64,000 bases of DNA from Thamnidium elegans (taxonomy: Eukaryota; Mucoromycota; Mucoromycetes; Mucorales; Mucoraceae): contig JAIXMG010000014.1 in NCBI GenBank assembly GCA_025201345.1, positions 310,001 through 374,000 of the forward strand. Reading direction: 5' to 3'. Made by a program: the position numbers and the translations under genes. Position 1 is the first letter of the stretch. Each line of letters starts with the position of its first letter. Below, in pieces: positions 57,452 through 64,000 of the stretch. The notes beneath the pieces were generated by a model, which did not search any database, was not told the origin of the DNA, and was given only the letters and a program-made list of their open reading frames with translations.

Positions 57452-60326
57452 ATGGTACAAGTTTATCTTTCAGAAATTGTAACAAAATTAAAGAGTTTAC
57501 AACCAGGCAAAAGAATGCCATTATTATGCTCGTTAAACCGATCTTTTGGTTGGAGAATTATATCTGAGAATTACGAAGAGTAATTTTTTTTTTTTAAAAA
57601 AAACAACCAAAAACAAAAAAAGTGTAAATATATATTATTTTTTTTCTTAGGCACGAAAGGGGTATTCGATCTGAGCACTGTGATGTAAACCAAGATTACT
57701 TAACTTCAATGGCAATATGTGATGTAATACAAAATCATGCATTAAAACCTGTCAAAAAAAAAAAAAAAAAAAAAAAAAATAGAAAATTTATACATATTTT
57801 ATTTTATTTTAGGTAACTGGTATTGTAGCAGTTGGATCAGGAGGAACAGATGGAACATTGTACTTTATTAAAGATCTTTCCGCCATAAAAGATGTAGAAA
57901 GCGGTTCAAGATTTCAAGTAATTATCATTTGCATACTAAAGAGAGAGAGGGAGCAGTACTAATTTTTGTTTATAGACACTTTATATCGAAAAACTCGGTA
58001 CACCTATTCACTCTCTAGACTGGAACGGTAATACTTTACTTGTAGGTACCGTACAAGGAAATGCCAAATTATACAAGATAGATTATAATCCACAATTTCA
58101 ATTACAATTTGTTGCAGATTACATTAACCCACCTCAGGTAAAACAAAAAAAACTAATCTTTCAAAAAAAAAAAGATACTAAGCCTTTTTTGGTGTTTAGA
58201 TAATCATTCATGCTCCTTCTTATGTTACAAACTCTCATGTAAAGTCAGTCGAATTCGCACCCAATTACTCTTCCAATCCTATGCACCATTTTTTAACTAC
58301 AACCAAGAACCAAATCTCACTTTGGAATCAACTACATCAAACCGCCCCCGTCCGTCGGATCCAGGTAAATATATATATATACATGTATACGTACACTTAC
58401 TCATTTTTTCTTAAAAAAAAAATATTAGACAAATGAATTACCATTAAACTGTGCAAGTTGGTCGCCAAATGACCCACAATCATTAATAGTTTCCGGCGGA
58501 TTAGACAAATCCTTAACCATTATCGATACCAGAGTACCCGAACGAGACCATAACAGTATAGTATGGGTGACTCCAGAAGCGCATGACAGACCTATTTGTG
58601 ACGCCAAATTCAATCCATTTATACCATACTGGTTAGCATCGGCTGGTGAAGACTCCATAGTTAATATCTGGGACATCCGATCATCCTGCCACGCGCCAGT
58701 AGCCAAGGTTGATGGTATGATGGGTACAGCCACCTCCATTACCTGGTCCAATATCCGCCCCGAGAACCTAGGCACCACCTCAACCGACGGAATTATGCGA
58801 TACTGGACACTTTCACCAGAAAGTCTTCCTATTTGGGACACACTTTACCGTCTAACTAATTTTGATACACAAGACACATTGCCGATCCCACAAGAATTTG
58901 AGTCCGAGAACATTTGGTGTAGCAAAGACAATCGATATAAACATAAATCAACACATACATGGTTAACTGAAGTAGATGAAGGACACAAGAGATCCACCAT
59001 GTTGTTGGCAGGTGCGTTAGGGCTAGGAGAGTGGGGTAGACCAGAGACAGGTACCATCTATAAAGGAGAGACTGTAGTTCGAGCCAAAGGATCTGTAGTA
59101 TCTGTAAAATCTTCTAAACTAAGACCCAGTGTTTATTACTGTATTACAAGTGGAGGTCAATTAGCTGCACATACTGTACGATTTGATGCGACCAGTAATC
59201 TTCGTAATAGACATAGATACGATCCTAAAAACAAGAACGAACTAGCTGCTCAAATTGAAGATGATATTTATTGTAGGCGAATAACTGATGCACAAAGTAA
59301 ATTACAAGTATTAAGGTCTACAGCTCAACTTGACCAGCAAGAAGAAGAGTAAGTTATATCTTTGTATTTAAAATATAATGTTTTATTAAAAAAAAAAAAA
59401 AAATAGACTTAGAGACGAGGAAGTAGCTTTCTTAGAAAAATGTTTGTTACTGCCACAGGCAATTCGAGGTACAGAATGGGCATTTGATTCTATCCCAGAT
59501 CGAACCAACAAACGAGTATCTCGTCGTATATGGAACGATGAAGATATATGGGACATCACCATTAGTTTATTTAAAACCGATTTAAAATATTGGAGTTATC
59601 GTATCCCACCCGGATACAATACTACATACAAGTTTCCTGTAAGTTTACTCCCCCCCTTTTTTTTTAATTACATTCAGTTAACATTTCTTTTTTTTTTTTA
59701 AAAAAAAATAGCTGGAAATTAAAGAACCTATTGCAGCTCGTTTAATCGAAGAAGAATTAATTCCAAAGGAAATCCCACGATTTATAAACGACACAGATTC
59801 ATTAAACAGTAGTATATTGGAAGACATAAATAAACCATTACCTCTCATAGTTGCAGCACCTGAACGTTCACCATCTATTGTCGAGAGAAGAAACCTTAAT
59901 CCTGTACCTCCTATCACCACCGAACCTTACCAACCTCATCTAAATACCAACCCATTTACACCTCCTATTAGTGCAACCACCGATGAACCAATAGAACCAA
60001 TCTACGCAGCAACCAATCCATTTGTAAGTCACTCACCCGTAGAAGAAGAGGAAACAAGTAGTGTTCATAGCAAAGAAGAAAACAGGCTTTCAATGGGTCA
60101 TCATTTAGGATTAACTTTCTCACGTCGTAGTGAACCAGGTGAACCCAAGAAACATCATCATACGTTTAATAACCCATTTAAACATTTGACCAGACACACA
60201 AGCATAAAAAGACCTGAAGAAGAACGAGGACAGGAGGAGGAAAGACCTAAATTATTCTCAACAAATGAAACTGGTTTAAAAAGAGATTCATCAACACGAA
60301 GAAATGCTTTACACGGACCTTTTTAG
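57452..60326 (+). CDS. WD40-repeat protein with C-terminal NPF motifs
   Basis: Unrecognised beta-propeller protein of roughly 820 residues. Exons begin at 57452 and are split by short introns (about 57582-57650, 57752-57812, 57918-57975, 58139-58200, 58365-58428, 59350-59406, 59641-59711). WD-type blades include HSLDWNGNTLLVGTVQGNAK, NCASWSPNDPQSLIVSGGLD, DAKFNPFIPYWLASAGEDSI followed by VNIWDIR, and ITWSNIRPENLGTTSTDGIM. A helical middle region follows (QSKLQVLRSTAQL, then LRDEEVAFLEKCLLLPQAIR). The disordered tail carries three Asn-Pro-Phe motifs (NPFTPP, NPFVSH, NPFKHL), the ligand of EH domains in endocytic proteins. That suggests, but does not prove, a role in endocytosis or endosomes. 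The donor at about 57752 (GTCAAAA) is weak, but the frame requires it. Confidence 0.65.
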
Positions 60327-60911
60327 AAAAAAAAAGACCCTTTTTTTTATTTTATTTATTAAACTATAATTTATCTCTAACCCAACCCCCCCTTACATTT
60401 ATGCAACTTTATAACCTGTCATAAACTATAATGAAAGTATAAAATCAAAATAAAGTAGCATGTCTTTTTTTTTACTTACTTATTATCAGTCAATACAACA
60501 AAAATGTTTATAATACTACTCTTTTAATGATAATCCAAGTATGTTGAACAAAATACTCGTCCAATTTATTTCTAATTTAATAAATTAAAATTAGGTCAAC
60601 CCGCGTGTTATAAACGAGAAGGGGGAGATATAGCCTAAAGCTCTCTTATTTTTATTTGAATAGAAGCGAGAGAAAATACGTTACTATAGCTGGAGGAACA
60701 ATACTATTGTTTAAAAATAAAGAAAGACCCACTGTCTTTTTTAAAACAAGATGTTTAACAGCAGATGCTGGTATATCGTATTACAAACATACAGTCCTTC
60801 CCCTTTTCCAAGTCAACTCCGCTGTAAAAAAACTTTCAGGTTCATAATAAAAACTTTTCCTTTTTTTTTTTTTTTTTTTTTTTTTTTTCACACACACGCA
60901 TAACAAACAAA
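60327..60911. other. Intergenic, no gene
   Basis: About 0.6 kb, ending in a T run (60861-60888) and a CACACACACGC leader just before the methyltransferase ATG. A 63-codon open frame at 60656 has no support. Confidence 0.5.
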
Positions 60912-61739
60912 ATGGTTCGAGACGATAAGCCAGTAGCCACTATCGAAGGTTGGGAAGACGGTAAACCTTTTGAACGAGGTATTCATAAACTAGACCGTTG
61001 GGCACTTCAGTCCGCCGACCAAATGACGATCCATATAGGATCGCACGACGTAGTATTAGTACAAGATCCTCATTCAAATTATTTGGGAGGATATGTTTGG
61101 TTATCATCAATTGTATTTTGTTCGTACTTGGAAAAACTTTCGCTTAAAAGAGATCGACATGGCTGGATTAGTTTAGACCGAAATAAGCGCTGGGTTGAAC
61201 TAGGCTCTGGCGTTGGTCTGATTGGTATTTTTTTGCATAAACTAGGTATTGAAGATGTTGTAATTACAGATATATCTGAACTTGTTAAAACCATGGAACG
61301 TAATGTAGAAGCTAATGATATCAATATTCGATCCATTACTGGCAGAAGAAAAAATGATAAAGATGATAATTTTATTGTAGTTGATCCACTTTTATGGGAC
61401 AACGAACAAGATATGAGTAATATAAAAGATGGAGGAGATATTGATTATATAGTTGCTTGTGATTGTATTTATTCCGAAACAAGTGCAATGGATCTAGTAA
61501 ACACAATGGATTATCTAAGTAACGATAATACTATTATCATTTGTCTCTCTGAAGTTCGAAATCAACAAGCACAGGATAAGTTTATGTCTGAAGCACAATC
61601 GCGATTTCAAGTAGACTTATTGCCAGCTGTCCAATGGCAAAAGAAACTAAATCATCAACTTGATTTTGATGAGACACTAAACCTCTACAAGTTACGCAAA
61701 CCAAAGCGTCGTTTAAAGTCAGCAAAAAGCAATAAATAA
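60912..61739 (+). CDS. METTL21-type (Methyltransf_16) protein lysine methyltransferase
   Basis: Intronless 275-aa SAM-dependent methyltransferase of the METTL21/EFM family, which modifies lysines in chaperones and translation factors. The entry segment LGGYVWLSSIVFCSYLE matches the conserved G-x-x-x-W-x-x-[AS] block. SAM motif I is WVELGSGVGLIGIF near residues 94-107, followed by the acidic post-I strand VVITDI. The hallmark Asp-x-x-Tyr motif occurs as ACDCIYSE near residue 187. The C-terminus is basic (KLRKPKRRLKSAKSNK). The substrate cannot be inferred. Confidence 0.88.
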   Translation: MVRDDKPVATIEGWEDGKPFERGIHKLDRWALQSADQMTIHIGSHDVVLVQDPHSNYLGGYVWLSSIVFCSYLEKLSLKRDRHGWISLDRNKRWVELGSGVGLIGIFLHKLGIEDVVITDISELVKTMERNVEANDINIRSITGRRKNDKDDNFIVVDPLLWDNEQDMSNIKDGGDIDYIVACDCIYSETSAMDLVNTMDYLSNDNTIIICLSEVRNQQAQDKFMSEAQSRFQVDLLPAVQWQKKLNHQLDFDETLNLYKLRKPKRRLKSAKSNK

Positions 61740-61829
61740 TGATAATGAGTGTGTGTTGCCTTGTTTGAAGGTAAAACAATGTGGAAATATTTCCTTTTTT
61801 TTGTTTGTTCTTTATTCCCTTTTTCCATT

Positions 61830-61863
<34 letters not shown>

Positions 61864-62091
61864 TACTTTAAAAAAAATCCTTCACTTTTTGTATAATATA
61901 TATATATATATATTTATAATATATATATATATTCATATATAAAAATATTAAAGCACTCTTCTTTTTATCGAATAAAGAAAGGTAAAATAACCCAAAAAGA
62001 AAACAAAAAAACGGAACTTTAATGAAAAATGATTAGAGTTTTACTGCTTTTTTATCCATAATACTTCAAATTAAAATAGTAATGAAGTGGC
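61740..62091. other. Intergenic, T run and TA repeats
   Basis: It contains a 30-base T run (about 61831-61860) and TATATA tracts (61897-61935). No gene. Confidence 0.6.
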
Positions 62092-64000
62092 TCCCTTTAC
62101 CTAAAATAGCACATGGTATCGCTATTTACCCATTCAATCCTTCAACCACTATCAAACCAACAGTTTTACCTACACCGACAGACGATTCTTCCATTCATAC
62201 CAATGCCTCATCATCTTCTGATCAACCTTCAACTAACGAAAAAGATTATAGTTATTTAATATCACTTGAAGTAGGTGACGAATTATTTATCATTGAACAA
62301 CAAGGACAATGGTATAGAGGTTATGTTATTTGTCCTTTAGAAGAAGGAATAAAGCCCAATAAGGCTCCGATCGGTATCTTTCCTAGATCACATGTTTCCA
62401 TTAAAGAATATATTGACATTGATCCTGATGAAGCAGACACACTCGTTTTTCGTAAATCTGTTAATTCAGGAGACAGACCTTTATCTGAAATACCAAATGG
62501 TTTACCAAGATCCTTTTCTGAATCTTTTATTGTTCAGTCCCATATTTCTTTTGAACCAAGTCGTCCAAGCAGTTTTGGTGATCTCAATTTTGATTTAGAA
62601 CCCGAATCAAATAAATCTGTACTTCATATACCCCCTCCACCATTACCTCTTGCTCGATTTGACCAATCCACTATAACCGGCAGTTCTGAACCTCTTGTAG
62701 ACGAAATTGCCGCTTGCGTTAGTGAATGGAATAGTTTACTTTATTGTTATATTAATAAGAGGCATTATAATACTTTTAATACAGTAAGAGATCATATCAA
62801 TTATTTATTTCAGGCAAGAAGACAATTATTAGATCAAGCACTATCAAGAGAAGAATTAGTTAAATTAAGAAAGGAAATCGTACAACGTATGGTTTCAAGT
62901 AATATGGATCAACATCTAGAAATCATCATTCGTCATCCAGAGAAAGGTTATTTATTAGATGCTACAAATGCTTCCATTTGTACTATTTATCGTATGCATT
63001 GGAAATATGCCAAATCAACTTCTGCTACCATTAAATTATTAGATAATTTACAATCTAGTCCAAATCAGCAACAACAACAACAGCAGCAATCACAACAACC
63101 TCAACAACAACAGCAACAACAACAGCAGCAACAGCAACAACAACAACAAGTTCAACAAGCTCAACAACAACCAAAGGGTGCTAAATTCTATCATTTATTC
63201 TTCGAATTAAAGGCCTATGTAGCTCATATATGTCAAGTAGGTGAATACACTGAACTTTATTTCACACTCTATTCAGCCTCGGAAAAAAAGTTTCTAACTG
63301 AACAATTTGTTGTCACCTTAAATTATAATGGTATGCCCAAAGACGAATCACAAATTGGAAAATTACAGTCATTATTTGTTGATTTATCATTACACGATTT
63401 GACCGAGAACTTGTACTTGGTATGTCATATTGTTAAATTGGGTAATATGAAATCGAACGAAAAAGATCATTTTGCGCCAACTTCAATTTTCCACTCCAAT
63501 AAACATCAAACATTTCAAAAGCAACAATTTAATGGTAATTCGATTGCAACACTTTGTCGTAGACCATTTGGTTGTGCTGTACTTGAATTAAAATCATTAT
63601 TTAATGCTAGTATGGATCACGGCGGTACCAATTCAGCGAATGCAGCCCAACAACAATCTTCTTTATTGGAACATGATATGTCAATTTATACTTCTGTATC
63701 TGAATCCAATTATACCAATTTACATGAAGATATTATTTTTAACAACACGAAAGAGTTTCAAAAGAATCCAAAGGCTGATTTATTACGTATCTCTATTCGT
63801 GCCTTTTATGGATTCTTGGATGAAGTGCTCAAGACCAATGCTGCTCTGTTACAAGATGTACCTCATACATTACGTCTCGGATTTGCTGATGTTGTGTTTC
63901 CAGATGATAAAAGAAACGAGCTTTATATTAAATTAGAATCTGGAGATTTTACTCAATTTAATCGATCCAGAAATATTCAAGTAACCATGTGTATACGAGA
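62092..64000 (+). CDS. DOCK-family guanine nucleotide exchange factor, 5' part
   Basis: Partial gene open without introns from the ATG at 62092 to the window edge (636 codons). It starts with an SH3 domain (HGIAIYPFNP ... ISLEVGDELFIIEQQGQWYR, GIFPRSHVSI; about residues 10-105). The DOCK N-terminal helical region follows (ACVSEWNSLLYCYINKRHYN, then QARRQLLDQ, then MDQHLEIIIRH). After a long poly-Gln insertion comes the beta-rich FYHLFFELKAYVAHICQVGE segment. Near the edge it enters the DHR-1 (C2-like) domain at RNELYIKLESGDFTQFNRSR. DOCK proteins activate Rac/Cdc42 GTPases and steer polarised growth; the catalytic DHR-2 domain would lie beyond the window. The fungal counterpart is Dck1. Confidence 0.9.
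63065..63172 (+). repeat. Coding poly-Gln tract in DOCK gene
   Basis: CAA/CAG-rich stretch coding about 35 residues, mostly Gln with a few Ser, Pro, Val and Ala, near residues 325-360. Mixed codons suggest an older, stabilised expansion. Confidence 0.9.

Overview
The window is nuclear DNA of a filamentous fungus, most likely an early-diverging Mucoromycota (Mucorales-like) species. It is very AT-rich, has many homopolymer A/T tracts, and carries short GT-AG introns (about 45-120 bp) in most genes. Its gene set fits that placement: tandem PA-TM-RING ligases, a GABA-B type class C receptor, a DOCK-family protein, and decayed copies of what look like mucoralean transposable elements and repeat families. 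I cannot name a genus from sequence alone. I derived the exon structures by reading splice signals and keeping reading frames open. Exon sums are divisible by three wherever I list the exons.

Left third (1-15 kb), gene-poor: two tandem PA-TM-RING E3 ubiquitin ligase genes (1090-2536 and 2724-4417, plus strand). Four single-exon minus-strand genes follow (4965-10634). Each encodes a small secreted low-complexity protein with signal peptide, short propeptide ending in Lys-Arg, Pro-rich or low-complexity body and acidic C-terminus, and each has a TATA-like element about 70-98 bp upstream. From 11.6 to 14.7 kb there is a graveyard: a frameshifted minus-strand relic, a MULE-type transposase N-terminal relic behind a 64-A run, and other debris.

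Middle (15-45 kb): casein kinase I, a GGA clathrin adaptor, a DSC-complex subunit 3-like protein, a metallophosphoesterase-RRM fusion (with a decayed copy of its last exon about 1 kb downstream), a vacuolar-type aspartic protease, the mRNA cap guanine-N7 methyltransferase, a MULE transposase relic, a CYSTM protein, an LST2-like protein, tRNA-Ala(AGC), a Ctr copper transporter, a class C (GABA-B type) GPCR whose cytoplasmic tail carries a PH domain, a probable Mediator subunit 5, and tRNA-Pro(AGG).

Right third (45-64 kb), dense and almost all plus strand: a bZIP regulator, a C2/membrane-anchor/Ala-Glu repeat protein, Tim17, the SAGA bromodomain subunit Spt7, TFIIB, a WD40 protein with NPF motifs, a METTL21-type methyltransferase, and the 5' part of a DOCK-family gene that runs off the window.

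Functional themes are RNA polymerase II transcription (cap methyltransferase, Mediator, Spt7, TFIIB), endosome/vacuole trafficking and membrane protein quality control (PA-TM-RING, GGA, DSC3, LST2, aspartic protease), and cell-surface sensing or secretion (class C GPCR, Ctr, secreted cluster). They are interspersed and I see no evidence of an operon-like organisation.
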